Origin: Comamonas thiooxydans | GTDB taxonomy: Bacteria > Pseudomonadota > Gammaproteobacteria > Burkholderiales > Burkholderiaceae_C | Assembly: GCF_000964545.1 (NCBI RefSeq) | Contig: NZ_BBVD01000008.1 | Coordinates: 124,001 to 188,000, forward strand | Length of the DNA: 64,000 nt | Direction of reading: 5' to 3' | Part shown: positions 34,785 through 43,610 of the stretch, in pieces | Layout of the letters: every line of letters begins with the position of its first letter | Numbering within the stretch: the first letter of the stretch is position 1 | Notes under the pieces: generated by a model | What the model was told of the DNA's origin: nothing | The model's input: the letters and a program-made list of their open reading frames with translations, nothing else | The model's database searches: none | Made by a program: the position numbers and the translations under genes

Positions 34785-35013
34785 GCTTGTCTCCTTGTTC
34801 AGGCTGCGGCACCTGTATCCGGTGCCTGCACTGCATGCTGAAGCGTTCAATCATTCAAGTCCAATTGTTTAAACCGCATAAATTATTCGATTTACGAATC
34901 ATTAAATCCAGCTAGACATTCCCAGCCGCTGCGCACGACGCCTCGCCTTCCCCCTCTACACGGAGAAATGAGCCGGATTCGTACCTGCGTCCACAGCCCT
35001 TATGCCCTTGAGG
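34785..35013. other. promoter region of the Bug operon plus a degenerate repeat
   Basis: The first about 130 bases are AT-rich and should hold the Bug operon promoter. From about 34918 a GC-rich stretch (AGCCGCTGCGCACGACGCC then CTTCCCCCTC) resembles the two comamonad-type intergenic repeats but lacks the perfect hairpin. Confidence 0.4.
34885..34899. promoter_or_regulatory. ATTCG-N5-CGAAT palindrome, candidate LysR site
   Basis: A perfect 5-bp inverted repeat with the LysR-type T-N11-A spacing, about 100 bases before the Bug gene ATG, in an AT-rich patch. The LysR gene at the end of the same operon is the natural candidate to bind it. Confidence 0.4.
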
Positions 35014-35138
35014 TGGCAGCAGCGACAGCGAGAGCAAGAGCGGCTCCGACGCCTGGCGGCAATACGTGCTCCGCATGAGCCACACCACAACTAGTCGCTC
35101 GGTCTGGTGCTGGCGCAAGGCATTCAGTTTGAGCAAAT
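35014..35138 (+). pseudogene. decayed 3' end of an amaB-like aldehyde dehydrogenase gene
   Basis: The stretch from GGCTCCGACGCCTGG to TGGCGCAAGGCATTCAGTTT aligns base by base with the last about 100 bases of amaB (29661-29757), which read GGCTCGGACGCCTGG to TGGCGCAAGGCATTCAATTC. It encodes 'SGSDAWRQYVLRMSHTT', then a lost base shifts the frame. Nothing of the rest of the gene is seen upstream. It is a remnant of a duplicated or earlier aldehyde dehydrogenase gene. Confidence 0.7.
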
Positions 35139-35213
35139 AGCTGGAGCGGATACGGCGTTGAAGCGCCGCCCAATGGCAGACTGTCGCCTTGTTTCCTCTG
35201 TATTCCTCCGACC

Positions 35214-35660
35214 ATGGCCGAGCCTCTCAAGCACCCCGGCAGCGACATCGAGTTCCATGCCGACCCGTCTCTTTTGCTGGCGCCCTTCGACATCTATGAT
35301 CGGGAAGAGTCTTTGGGGCAGGAGCTCGCAGCCTATGATCCCAACGATCCCCAGCAGTTGCTGCAGTTGCTCGATCGCTATTTCTTTCCCTGCTGTGAGC
35401 AGGCTTCATGGAGCACTGCGCATAAAGTGATGCTGACCCGGTCATTGCAAGCCGCCTTGCAAAGCCTGCAATACGACTTTGCAGCCCCACTGGAAGACAG
35501 CCACGACGACTGCTTCTACCTTCCCGCAACCTGGCAGATTCAGGCTCCTCGACAGTTCTTCCTGAACGCTTATTCGATCCTGCTGAAACGCTGGGCTGCA
35601 GAATTCGCGGCAGCGGGCTTCAGCCCCATGCCTGCCGAGAATCTGCGGCACCTGGCATGA
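35214..35660 (+). CDS. hypothetical protein
   Basis: 148 residues, acidic N-terminal half ('FDIYDREESLGQELAAYD') and a helical C-terminal half ('FFLNAYSILLKRWAAEF'). No signal peptide, membrane segment or known family is recognised. Codon use looks like normal coding DNA of the region. It stands between the aldehyde dehydrogenase remnant and the second small cupin gene. Confidence 0.6.
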   Translation: MAEPLKHPGSDIEFHADPSLLLAPFDIYDREESLGQELAAYDPNDPQQLLQLLDRYFFPCCEQASWSTAHKVMLTRSLQAALQSLQYDFAAPLEDSHDDCFYLPATWQIQAPRQFFLNAYSILLKRWAAEFAAAGFSPMPAENLRHLA

Positions 35661-35829
35661 CAGCTGTCAGTCGCGCCCGGGCCTCAGTGATACGCGCCAA
35701 ACACCGCTGATGAGCAACGAAACGAGGCGATAAGGCCTGATGCCCTACAGCGCTGTCACAAAACGGTGATTGAACTTGGGCCCCACTCGGGGGAGAATGC
35801 CTTATTACCGCTTTCGCTCAGGTGCTGTC

Positions 35830-36165
35830 ATGGACCATATCCACTCCACGCCCACCCACCAAGCTCTGGATGTCGCTCCTTACGGAGCCAGGCTTCCTGC
35901 CGCTCACTCGAGCGTGCTCTTCAAGGCGGAAGATCTGGAAGTCATTCGCGTCGTGCTGCGCTCGGGCCAGTCGCTGCCGCCGCATCGCGTGCCTGGCAGC
36001 GTCAGCCTTCAATGCCTGGAAGGTCGGCTCGAAGTTCTCATCGGCCAGACCGTGCATGAACTGGGCCCCAAGCAACTCATGCATCTGCCAGCCAATATGC
36101 CCCACGCTGTGCGTGCCATGGAAGACTCGTCCGCGATTGCCACCATCGTGCTCTGTGAGGTCTGA
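35830..36165 (+). CDS. small cupin protein, paralogue of the one at 26.5 kb
   Basis: 111 residues. The motif order 'LEVIRVVLRSGQSLPPHRVPG', 'LQCLEGRLEV', 'LPANMPHAVRAMEDSSAIATIV' (parts) matches the protein at 26510-26842 almost position by position. The single cupin fold has few of the usual metal-binding His. It is not in an operon; the next gene is convergent. Confidence 0.8.
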   Translation: MDHIHSTPTHQALDVAPYGARLPAAHSSVLFKAEDLEVIRVVLRSGQSLPPHRVPGSVSLQCLEGRLEVLIGQTVHELGPKQLMHLPANMPHAVRAMEDSSAIATIVLCEV

Positions 36166-36172
36166 AGAACTT

Positions 36173-36889
36173 CTATCGAACGGGCAAAAACTGCATGAAC
36201 GGGCCGGCAAGCAATCCCTGCGCATAGCCGATGACGGAGCGCCGGTAGCGCTCGGTGGTGTAATCCGCCACCAGATCCAGCCGGCCGATGATCTTTCCCA
36301 TCTCGCGCTCGAAGCTCAGATTGCGCCCCTCTTCCGCTATCTGATTCGATAACAGCAAGGGCTTTCCTCCGGGTGCTTTGCGCGAGTTGAGAATCCAGTT
36401 GGCAATTTCCAGATTGCGCGCCGCATTGAAGACATGCTGCGGGTCCAGCCCGTCGATCAGCGTGAAGCTGGTTCGCCCGCCATGCGCGGTGATCAGCATA
36501 TCGGCTGCAGCATGGACGAAGGCTGCGACCCGGTCTCCGGCGAACTCGGGCTGCAAGGCCAGGGACAGCGCCGCCACGTCACGCTTGTCCTGCAGCTCAT
36601 GCCAGGGCTGGCGCTCCATGACGGCAATACGCACATAGGTCATGGCCGCTTCACGGCTGGAAGCCGTCTTTTTCCATTCGGCGGGGTTGCGGCGATAGAG
36701 CTTGTCCATGATGAGAAACAGGCTCTCCAGATTCTCCTTCATGGCCAGCGTTGCCATGCGGTTGCTGTCGGACTGCAGCAGCTCGAGCGAGTGAAAGTTC
36801 TCGCCCTTCACTTCGCCGTGATTCGTGGGGGCGCTGGAACAAGCGGCCAGACCGCAAAGCACAAGCCCTGACAGCAGCCACCGCCCCAT
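36173..36889 (-). CDS. predicted lipoprotein of unknown function
   Basis: 238 residues from the ATG at 36889, chosen because it places a lipoprotein signal at the very start: 'MGRWLLSGLVLCGLAAC' with the lipobox LAAC. An upstream in-frame start would add 25 residues. The mature protein is helical with conserved-looking stretches 'NLESLFLIMDKLYRRNP' and 'GYAQGLLAGPFMQFLPVR'. The family is not recognised with certainty. It is convergent with the cupin gene. Confidence 0.75.
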   Translation of the reverse strand: MGRWLLSGLVLCGLAACSSAPTNHGEVKGENFHSLELLQSDSNRMATLAMKENLESLFLIMDKLYRRNPAEWKKTASSREAAMTYVRIAVMERQPWHELQDKRDVAALSLALQPEFAGDRVAAFVHAAADMLITAHGGRTSFTLIDGLDPQHVFNAARNLEIANWILNSRKAPGGKPLLLSNQIAEEGRNLSFEREMGKIIGRLDLVADYTTERYRRSVIGYAQGLLAGPFMQFLPVR

Positions 36890-37064
36890 GCGCGGGCGAG
36901 CACGCAGGAAATCGCGCCTGCAGTGGCCTGCGGCGGCATGGGGCAAAGCTCGTGCTGCTGTCATGCTACAAACATAACAGCAGATGCGATGCGCTCAATC
37001 ACGCTAGAGGCGCGCGATTGTTATCAATCGTGAACGACGCCCCGCCCAGGCACCGGTTTCGGCG

Positions 37065-38552
37065 CTATTTGCGCAGCTGCCTGAGGATCTGCTCCAGCAC
37101 CTTCCATGGCTCGGTCTGGTCAGCCATCGCCACGGGCACGCGCAGCTTGCTGCTGGTTGCCTGCTGCGGCGAAAACAGCAGGCCCGGAGCCAGCAGCAGA
37201 TTGCTCAGCGCCGCCTGACGCGCCAGAACCTCGGTGTCCACGCCGCAATCGACCCAGGCAAAAGTGCCGGCCACGGGTTCGTACTCCGCATGGCAGCCCA
37301 GCGCTTCGAGCTTGCGCAGGCAGCGCCCGCGCGCGCGGTCCACGCGCTCACGCAGCCGGTCCACATGCTTGCGAAAGGAACCGTCGGCCAGAATATGGTG
37401 CACGATCTGCTCCGCCGGCAGCGACGAAGTCAGCCCCGCCAGCAGCTTCATGTCGGTCAGGCGGTGCACATACTCGGGTTTGGCCGCGATATAGCCCACG
37501 CGCAGGCCGCCCGACAAGGTCTTGGAATAGCCCCCCACCAGAATCACGCGCTGCAATCTGTCCATGGCCGCCAGCCTCAGCGGCATGGCGCCCAGGAATT
37601 CGGCATAGGTGTCGTCCTCGACCAGCAGGAAATCATGGCGCTCGGCAATGCGCAGCACCTCGTGGGCCACGCCGGCAGACAGGCTCAGTCCCGTGGGATT
37701 GTGTACCGCCGTGTTGAGGATGAAGAGCTTGGGCTTGTGGCTCTGGGCCAGCGATGCCAGGGCCGCCACATCGGGCCCGCCGGGCAGGCGCGGCACGCCG
37801 ACGACATTCACGCCCATGTATTTGAGCCGCCCGAAGATCAGGAACCAGGCCGGGTCTTCGACCAGCACGGTATCGCCGGGCTTGAGAAAACAGCGCACCA
37901 CCAGGTCCAGACCATGGGTCACGCCGCCCACCGTCATGAGGTTGGCCTCGGGATGAGCCGGCACCTCCTGGGCCTGCAGATTCGAGGCGATCTGCTGGCG
38001 CAATGGCAGAAAGCCCTGTGGATGGCCATAGCTGAGAAAGCTCTGCTCGGCCCGCGCATTGTTACGGGTGATGGCGCGCATGGCGCCCGTGATCAGGCCC
38101 TGGTCCATCCAGCTCGAAGGCAGGCAGCCTGCGCCCCCGGTGCCCGCGCTGTCGTCGCGAAAAATGCCGCGCAGCAGATAAGCGGTGTCGAAGTCCGCCG
38201 GCTGTGCCGAGGCGGCAGCCACGGCGGCAGGCTCCATCACGCGGCGCTGGGCAGCCACATAAAAACCGCTGCCGCGCCGCGATTGCACCAGGCCCTGGGC
38301 AGCCAGCTTGTCGTAGGCCTGGACCACGGTGTCTCGGCTGACACCTGCGCTTTCCGCCAACGCCCGCACCGAAGGCAGGCGCACGCCCACACGCAGGCCG
38401 TGGTTGCGGATCAGCCCGCCGAAATGCTCGACCAACTGCTCCACCAGGCCTGCTGCACTGGAGCGCATGGGCTGCCAGCCCAGGGATGCCGTAGCGGCCA
38501 CAGGCAAGGCTGCCGGGGTCGCTGCCCTGCCGTCGATATGAGCATCCAGCAT
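37065..38552 (-). CDS. MocR-type regulator (GntR helix-turn-helix plus aminotransferase-like domain)
   Basis: 495 residues from the ATG at 38552, which has AGGAA at good spacing. Residues about 30-95 form a GntR winged helix ('LPSVRALAESAGVSRDTVVQAYDKL' in part). From about residue 130 there is a class I aminotransferase-like domain with 'NPTGLSLS' and the PLP-lysine motif 'GGYSKTLSGGLRVGY'. MocR regulators sense PLP or amino compounds and usually act on a divergent gene. Here that is a LysE-type exporter gene, and two direct 10-bp repeats lie between them. Confidence 0.92.
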   Translation of the reverse strand: MLDAHIDGRAATPAALPVAATASLGWQPMRSSAAGLVEQLVEHFGGLIRNHGLRVGVRLPSVRALAESAGVSRDTVVQAYDKLAAQGLVQSRRGSGFYVAAQRRVMEPAAVAAASAQPADFDTAYLLRGIFRDDSAGTGGAGCLPSSWMDQGLITGAMRAITRNNARAEQSFLSYGHPQGFLPLRQQIASNLQAQEVPAHPEANLMTVGGVTHGLDLVVRCFLKPGDTVLVEDPAWFLIFGRLKYMGVNVVGVPRLPGGPDVAALASLAQSHKPKLFILNTAVHNPTGLSLSAGVAHEVLRIAERHDFLLVEDDTYAEFLGAMPLRLAAMDRLQRVILVGGYSKTLSGGLRVGYIAAKPEYVHRLTDMKLLAGLTSSLPAEQIVHHILADGSFRKHVDRLRERVDRARGRCLRKLEALGCHAEYEPVAGTFAWVDCGVDTEVLARQAALSNLLLAPGLLFSPQQATSSKLRVPVAMADQTEPWKVLEQILRQLRK

Positions 38553-38614
38553 GAAGTGCTTCCTCAAAGTGTCAGGTCAATTAGAGCAGGCCAGCTCATC
38601 AACTGGCCCGCAAA

Positions 38615-38635
38615 AGTGTACTGATAGTGTACTGA
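38615..38635. promoter_or_regulatory. two direct repeats AGTGTACTGA, candidate MocR operator
   Basis: AGTGTACTGA at 38615-38624 and again at 38626-38635, 11 bases apart and so on the same face of the helix. They lie midway in the short gap between the MocR gene and the LysE-type gene. MocR regulators are known to bind direct repeats. Confidence 0.5.
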
Positions 38636-38686
38636 CTACAGATCTTAGTATAGAGGCACAACGCTTATGCAGCCCCAAGGTTCACC

Positions 38687-39304
38687 ATGCCATTTCTGCC
38701 TGAATCCTCAGCCTTCATCCTGCCACTGGCCATGTTTGCCTTTGTCAGCTCCGTGACGCCCGGCCCCAACAATGTGATGCTGACGGCCTCGGGGGCCACT
38801 TTCGGCTATCGCCGCAGCGTGCCGCATATGCTGGGTATCTGTCTGGGCGTGGTCATCATGGTGCTGCTGATCGGCGCGGGCCTGGGCAAGCTGTTCGAGG
38901 CCGAGCCACGCATCTACACCCTGCTCAAATATGTGGGCGCGGCCTATCTGATCTGGCTGGCATGGAAAATCGCCCGTGCCGGCGGCGTGGACCAGGGTCA
39001 GTCGGGCAGCCGACCGTTCAGTTTCTGGCAGGCCGCTGCCTTCCAGTGGGTCAACCCCAAGGCCTGGATCATGGCCGTGGGCGTGGTCGCGACTTACACA
39101 CCGCGCGAAGGCTTTTTCGTCAATCTGATGTTGTCGGCCCTTGTTCTGGGCCTGGTCAACTATCCCAGCATCAGCGTCTGGACCCTGTTCGGCAGCACCG
39201 TGGGGCGCGCACTGCGCACTCCACAGGCACTGCGCATGTTCAACGGCGTGATGGCCGGTCTGCTGCTGCTGTCGCTGGTGCCCATTTTTGCCGAGCATGT
39301 CTAA
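38687..39304 (+). CDS. LysE-family exporter
   Basis: 205 residues with about six membrane segments. The family start 'VSSVTPGPNNVMLTASG' is clear, followed by 'GAAYLIWLAWKIAR' and 'FQWVNPKAWIMAVGVVATY'. LysE/RhtB proteins export amino acids or related compounds from the cytoplasm. It is divergent from the MocR gene, which is the likely regulator. The next gene starts 10 bases later. Confidence 0.93.
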   Translation: MPFLPESSAFILPLAMFAFVSSVTPGPNNVMLTASGATFGYRRSVPHMLGICLGVVIMVLLIGAGLGKLFEAEPRIYTLLKYVGAAYLIWLAWKIARAGGVDQGQSGSRPFSFWQAAAFQWVNPKAWIMAVGVVATYTPREGFFVNLMLSALVLGLVNYPSISVWTLFGSTVGRALRTPQALRMFNGVMAGLLLLSLVPIFAEHV

Positions 39305-39313
39305 ACTCGGTCC

Positions 39314-39823
39314 ATGCAATATGACATACGCCAACTGACCGAGTCCGACCTTTGCAGTTATCGCGCCCTGCGCCTGCAAGCCCTGACAGAATGCCCCACC
39401 GCCTTCGGTGCCACACCTGCCAGCGAACAGGCACTCGGTGATGCGCAGATACTGAATCGTTTCGGCAGCACGCCAGGTCAAGCCATGTGGGGAGGCTTTG
39501 ACGCAGACGGCAGACTCTGCGCCACCCTGGGCATGTATCGCGAGCAAGGAGAAAAGACTGCGCACAAGGGCAATCTCTTTGCCATGTACGTGGCTGCGCC
39601 GGCCCGAGGCCAAGGCCTGGCCCGCCGCCTGCTGGAGACGGCTGTTGAGCACGGCAGAGCGCTGAACTTGCGACAGCTGATGCTGGGCTGCAATGCCGGC
39701 AACGGCAACGCACTACGCTTGTATGAGCAAGCAGGTTTTAGCGAATATGGGCTGGAGCCTGCGGCCCTGTATGTGGACGGCGAGTATTTCGACGAGGTGC
39801 TGATGGTGATGAAGCTGGACTAA
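39314..39823 (+). CDS. GNAT-family N-acetyltransferase
   Basis: 169 residues. The acetyl-CoA-binding core reads 'LFAMYVAAPARGQGLARRLLE' (part; the R/Q-x-x-G-x-G/A loop) and the C-terminal 'GNALRLYEQAGFSEYGLEP'. The substrate cannot be told. It starts 10 bases after the LysE-type gene and is probably cotranscribed with it, which would pair a small-molecule acetylase with an exporter. Confidence 0.9.
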   Translation: MQYDIRQLTESDLCSYRALRLQALTECPTAFGATPASEQALGDAQILNRFGSTPGQAMWGGFDADGRLCATLGMYREQGEKTAHKGNLFAMYVAAPARGQGLARRLLETAVEHGRALNLRQLMLGCNAGNGNALRLYEQAGFSEYGLEPAALYVDGEYFDEVLMVMKLD

Positions 39824-39875
39824 TCCGCATCGCACCGGCCCGTTCCAGCCGGCAGGCTTGAACAAGCGGCTTGGC

Positions 39876-40931
39876 TCAGCGCGCCTGCATCGCAATGATC
39901 TGCTGCGCCAGACCGGCGATGGCCTCGTCCGAAAGCTGGTCTGTCTCCAGAACCTGGCGCCGAGGCCATTGCTCGAAGTGATTCGACTGGGAGCGCTCGT
40001 AGTGCGGGTCATAGTGCCTCAGCATCAGCTCTTCGAACAGCGAATGCAGCTCCCCGGCCCGCGCCCATTGCTGCCAGCGGCCCACGGTCTCCTTGCCCTG
40101 CAGCTCCTTGAGCCAGCCCAGCTTGGTGGCCAGCACTTCGGGATCGTCCCCCAGGTAGGCATAGTCGCGCAGCAGATAGGAAAGACGTGCGGCGGTCGTC
40201 GCACGCACCTCGATGACCGGAGCCTTGTGCAGATGCTGCACCAGCACCAGCGGCAGGCCGACGCGGCCGATCTTTGCGCTCTCACCCTCCAGATAGACGG
40301 GACGCGAGAGATCGAAGGTCTCAAGCTGCTCGGCAATCAGGGTCTCGAAACGCTTCTGGCTGGGCTGCTCGATGCCGGGCAGACCGCCCAGCAAGGAGCC
40401 CTTGTGGCTGGCATAGCCCTCCAGGTCCAGCACCTGCTCGCCGCTTTGGGCCAGCGCATGCAGCACACGGGTCTTGGCCGAGCCGGTGGCGCCGCAGAGC
40501 ACGCGCATCTGCAGCTTAGGCACCAGGCTTTCAAGCTGCGCAATCACATGGCCGCGAAACGCCTTGTAGCCGCCGGCCAGCTGCTGGGCATCCCAGCCGA
40601 CCAGACGCAGCCAGGTCACCATGGAGCCGCTGCGCAGGCCACCGCGCCAGCAATAGACCAGGGGCTTCCAGTTGGCAGGCTTGTCGGCAAAGGTTTCGCG
40701 CAGATGGCGTGCCAGATTCGCCGACACATAGGCCGCCCCCAGACGCTTGGCCTCAAAAGGGCTGACCTGCTTGTAGATGGTGCCGATCTCGGCACGCTCG
40801 GCATTGCTCAGTACCGGACAGTTGATGGAGCCGGGGATATGGTCCTGCTCAAACTCGGCGGGCGAGCGGGCATCGATCAGGGCATCAAACTGGTGACGTT
40901 CGGGAACGCGAACGGGCTGGCGGTGGGACAC
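39876..40931 (-). CDS. mnmH: MnmH (SelU), tRNA 2-selenouridine synthase
   Basis: 351 residues, normal length. An N-terminal rhodanese domain contains 'LIDARSPAEFEQDHIPGSINC' (part) and the catalytic Cys in 'VYCWRGGLRSGSM'. The C-terminal part has a P-loop, 'LCGATGSAKTRVL'. The enzyme exchanges sulfur for selenium in 5-methylaminomethyl-2-thiouridine at the wobble base of tRNAs for Lys, Glu and Gln, using selenophosphate from SelD. In this window selD is 28 kb away, and the tRNA-Gln with a TTG anticodon is a natural substrate. Confidence 0.94.
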   Translation of the reverse strand: MSHRQPVRVPERHQFDALIDARSPAEFEQDHIPGSINCPVLSNAERAEIGTIYKQVSPFEAKRLGAAYVSANLARHLRETFADKPANWKPLVYCWRGGLRSGSMVTWLRLVGWDAQQLAGGYKAFRGHVIAQLESLVPKLQMRVLCGATGSAKTRVLHALAQSGEQVLDLEGYASHKGSLLGGLPGIEQPSQKRFETLIAEQLETFDLSRPVYLEGESAKIGRVGLPLVLVQHLHKAPVIEVRATTAARLSYLLRDYAYLGDDPEVLATKLGWLKELQGKETVGRWQQWARAGELHSLFEELMLRHYDPHYERSQSNHFEQWPRRQVLETDQLSDEAIAGLAQQIIAMQAR

Positions 40932-41213
40932 GGCGGACTATCCATGGCTGCGCCTGACGGCCTGCATGGCTGCCGGGCAATGGCGTGTGGTCGGGCGCAA
41001 AGCGGGAATCGCGACAATGCAGCGATTCGACCTGAGGCTCGGCAACATGAAAAACCTGCAGTCTCATCTCAAGATGAAGACCGGCAGGCCACGAAGCAAG
41101 GGCGTGGATCGAGCCTCGATACGCACAACGGCTGCGGCAAGATTTTCCGCAACAGTCATTCCCTGTATAGGGGGTATTTTCGCAGATATGCGGGGCTGCT
41201 TCAGCCACGGCCC
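40932..41213. other. intergenic region, no supported gene
   Basis: Between mnmH and the terminator of the AGCS gene. Only poor frames are seen. It should contain the mnmH promoter. Confidence 0.4.
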
Positions 41214-41257
41214 CAAAACTGCACAGGGCGCAGCTGCTTGCACAACTGCGCCCTGTG
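41214..41257 (-). terminator. terminator of the AGCS transporter gene
   Basis: A perfect 12-bp stem CACAGGGCGCAG / CTGCGCCCTGTG with a 12-base loop, followed on the minus strand by GCAGTTTT. Confidence 0.75.
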
Positions 41258-41314
41258 TGAGGTCAAGTCAAGCTCCAGCACTTGTGCGTCAAGTGCCTAG
41301 AGCTATCAAAATGA

Positions 41315-42670
41315 TCAGGCTTGGTTATCCTGGCGCGCAAAGTATTCGCGCGTGAGCTGCACGATCACGGGTGAGAGCAGCAGCAGCGAGATCAGATTGG
41401 GAATCGCCATCAGCGCGTTCAGCGTATCGGCGACCAGCCAGGCAAAGTCCAGCGTGGCCACGGCACCCACAAAGGCGCTGATGGTCCAGAGGATGCGGAA
41501 GGGCTTTTCACAGATGGTGCCGACCAGATAGGTCCAGCATTTTTCACCGTAATAGGCCCAGCCCAGAATCGTGGTGAAGGCAAATACCGACAGCGAAACG
41601 GCCAGCACATATTTGCCCACACCGGGCATGGCGGCCTCGAAGCTCTGGGTGGACAGCACGGCCCCGGTAGCGCCGGAATTCCAGACGCCGCTGACCACGA
41701 TGGCCAGCCCGGTCATGGTGCAGACGATGATGGTGTCGATGAAGGTACCCATCATGCCTACCAGCCCCGAGAAAACGGGGTCACGCGTGGCACCAGCAGC
41801 CTGGGCGATGCCGGCCGTGCCCAGGCCCGCTTCGTTGGAAAAAATGCCGCGCGCCACGCCCATGCGGATGGCCATCAGCACCGTCGAGCCCAGAAAGCCG
41901 CCCGTGGCCGCCGTGGGGCTGAAGGCCTGCTCGAAGATCAGTGCAAACGCAGCCGGAATGCGGTCGAAGTACACGCCCAGCACATAGAGCACGCAGATCA
42001 CATAGGCCACGCACATGGCAGGCACCAGCTTTTCGGCCACCGCGCCGATGCGGGTGATGCCTCCCAGCACCACGGCACCGGTAAGCACGGCCAGGCCCAG
42101 GCCTGTGATCCAGCTCTCCAGACCGAAAGCCGTGTGCATGGCCGATGCAATACCGTTGGACTGCACCATGGAGCCGATGCCGAAACCGGCCAGACCGCCA
42201 AAGATGGCAAACAGCGTACCCAGCCATTTCCATTTGCTGCCCAGACCGTTTTTGATGGCGTACATCGGGCCGCCCACCCACTGGCCGTGGTCGTTTTTCT
42301 CACGGTACTTCACCGCCAGCACCACCTCGCCATACTTGGTAGCCATGCCCAGCAGCGCCGTCATCCACATCCAGAACAGTGCGCCCGGGCCGCCCACGGC
42401 AATGGCCGTGGCCACGCCGGCAATATTGCCCGTGCCCACGGTGGCGGACAGTGCCGTCATCAGCGCTGCATAGGGAGTGATGTCGCCATCGGCCTTGTCG
42501 CCGGGACGGCGGCTGCGCCAGATCATGCGGAAGCCGCGCACGATGTTGCGCAGCGGCATGAAGCCCAGGCGGACCTGCAGATAAAAACCCGTGCCGAGAA
42601 TCAGCACGATCATGGGAACGCCCCAGACAATATCGTTGAGGGCTTTGAAGAGTTGGGTTAACCAGTCCAT
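41315..42670 (-). CDS. alanine/glycine:cation symporter (AGCS family)
   Basis: 451 residues from the ATG at 42670, which gives the usual start 'MDWLTQLFKALNDIVWG'; the longer open frame shows no family likeness. Family motifs: 'YAALMTALSATVGTGNIAGVATAIAVGGPGALFWMW' (part), 'VAVKYREK', and 'FSNEAGLGTAGIAQA'. About ten membrane segments. It takes up alanine or glycine with Na+ or H+. Confidence 0.93.
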   Translation of the reverse strand: MDWLTQLFKALNDIVWGVPMIVLILGTGFYLQVRLGFMPLRNIVRGFRMIWRSRRPGDKADGDITPYAALMTALSATVGTGNIAGVATAIAVGGPGALFWMWMTALLGMATKYGEVVLAVKYREKNDHGQWVGGPMYAIKNGLGSKWKWLGTLFAIFGGLAGFGIGSMVQSNGIASAMHTAFGLESWITGLGLAVLTGAVVLGGITRIGAVAEKLVPAMCVAYVICVLYVLGVYFDRIPAAFALIFEQAFSPTAATGGFLGSTVLMAIRMGVARGIFSNEAGLGTAGIAQAAGATRDPVFSGLVGMMGTFIDTIIVCTMTGLAIVVSGVWNSGATGAVLSTQSFEAAMPGVGKYVLAVSLSVFAFTTILGWAYYGEKCWTYLVGTICEKPFRILWTISAFVGAVATLDFAWLVADTLNALMAIPNLISLLLLSPVIVQLTREYFARQDNQA

Positions 42671-42923
42671 TGAGTGTCGTCTGCCGCAGCCAGCTTTCGC
42701 CTGCGGTCCATTGAATGGCAACAGTCCCGGAACATGTCTTTCACCCATGAGCGGCGAGTGCGGCAACCGCAAGAGGCCCGTGTGAGGCCCACGCACAGCG
42801 CACTATTCCTGTTTGCCGGTTGGCAAAGCGCCCTACTTTAATCCAGTCTGCGATCGCTTTTGGGCTGCCGCGACCTATGACTCGCACAAGTGCGAAAAAT
42901 CACGGCCAGTGTCTTCACGGCAC

Positions 42924-43466
42924 TCACTTGCGCGGGCGCAGCAGCATTTCATCGCCGCTCATCTGCACATCGAAGAAGCGCAGAAAGTTCTGGCCCAGCA
43001 AGGCGTCGTCGCTATCGTCGCCCGTATAGCCCGTGCCCACGCGCACGTCGCGCACACGCAGGCTGGCGATACGGACCTCGTCGGCGGTGACGATGCGGCC
43101 GTCACGTTCGCCGTTGGCCGTGCGAAAACGCACTTTCTCGCCCCCCTCCAGGCCGGCACGCTCGGCCAGCGCATCGGTCACGCTGACCGAGGTGGCACCG
43201 GTATCGACCATAAAGGTGACGGGCTGATCGTTGACATAGCCCTTGACACGGAAATGCCCGTCCATGCCGCGCTCTATGCGCACCGTGCCGTCGGCCATGA
43301 CCTTGGCCTGGGCCGGCTTGAGGAAATGCTGCATGGCCAGATACATCGCAGCCATGACCACCAGCCAGAACAGCAGAAACAGCATGGTGCTGCGCCGTGC
43401 CACGGATTGCGGGGAAGGCTCGGACTCTGGCGAGGACTGGGGCGGCGGCGTGACATTCAGGCGCAT
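42924..43466 (-). CDS. membrane-anchored retropepsin-like aspartic protease
   Basis: About 180 residues from the ATG at 43466. A single membrane segment near residues 28-48 is followed by one retropepsin-like domain with the active-site 'FMVDTGATSVSV' and the later 'DALLGQNFLRFFDVQ'. This is the TIGR02281-type clan AA protease, which acts as a dimer. The domain faces the periplasm by the positive-inside rule. The target is unknown. It is divergent from the DsbA-like gene. Confidence 0.88.
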   Translation of the reverse strand: MRLNVTPPPQSSPESEPSPQSVARRSTMLFLLFWLVVMAAMYLAMQHFLKPAQAKVMADGTVRIERGMDGHFRVKGYVNDQPVTFMVDTGATSVSVTDALAERAGLEGGEKVRFRTANGERDGRIVTADEVRIASLRVRDVRVGTGYTGDDSDDALLGQNFLRFFDVQMSGDEMLLRPRK

Positions 43467-43610
43467 GGGCAGGCAAACAAGCTGAGGACAATGCAGCCAT
43501 TTTGCCAAGACCGGCGCCAAGGTCATACCCGGCCATTACGGCGCCAGCGCCGCTACCGCGCTTACATTGAAGCTTGTTTGCAAATCTACCGGCCTGCAAG
43601 GTCGCCCAAT

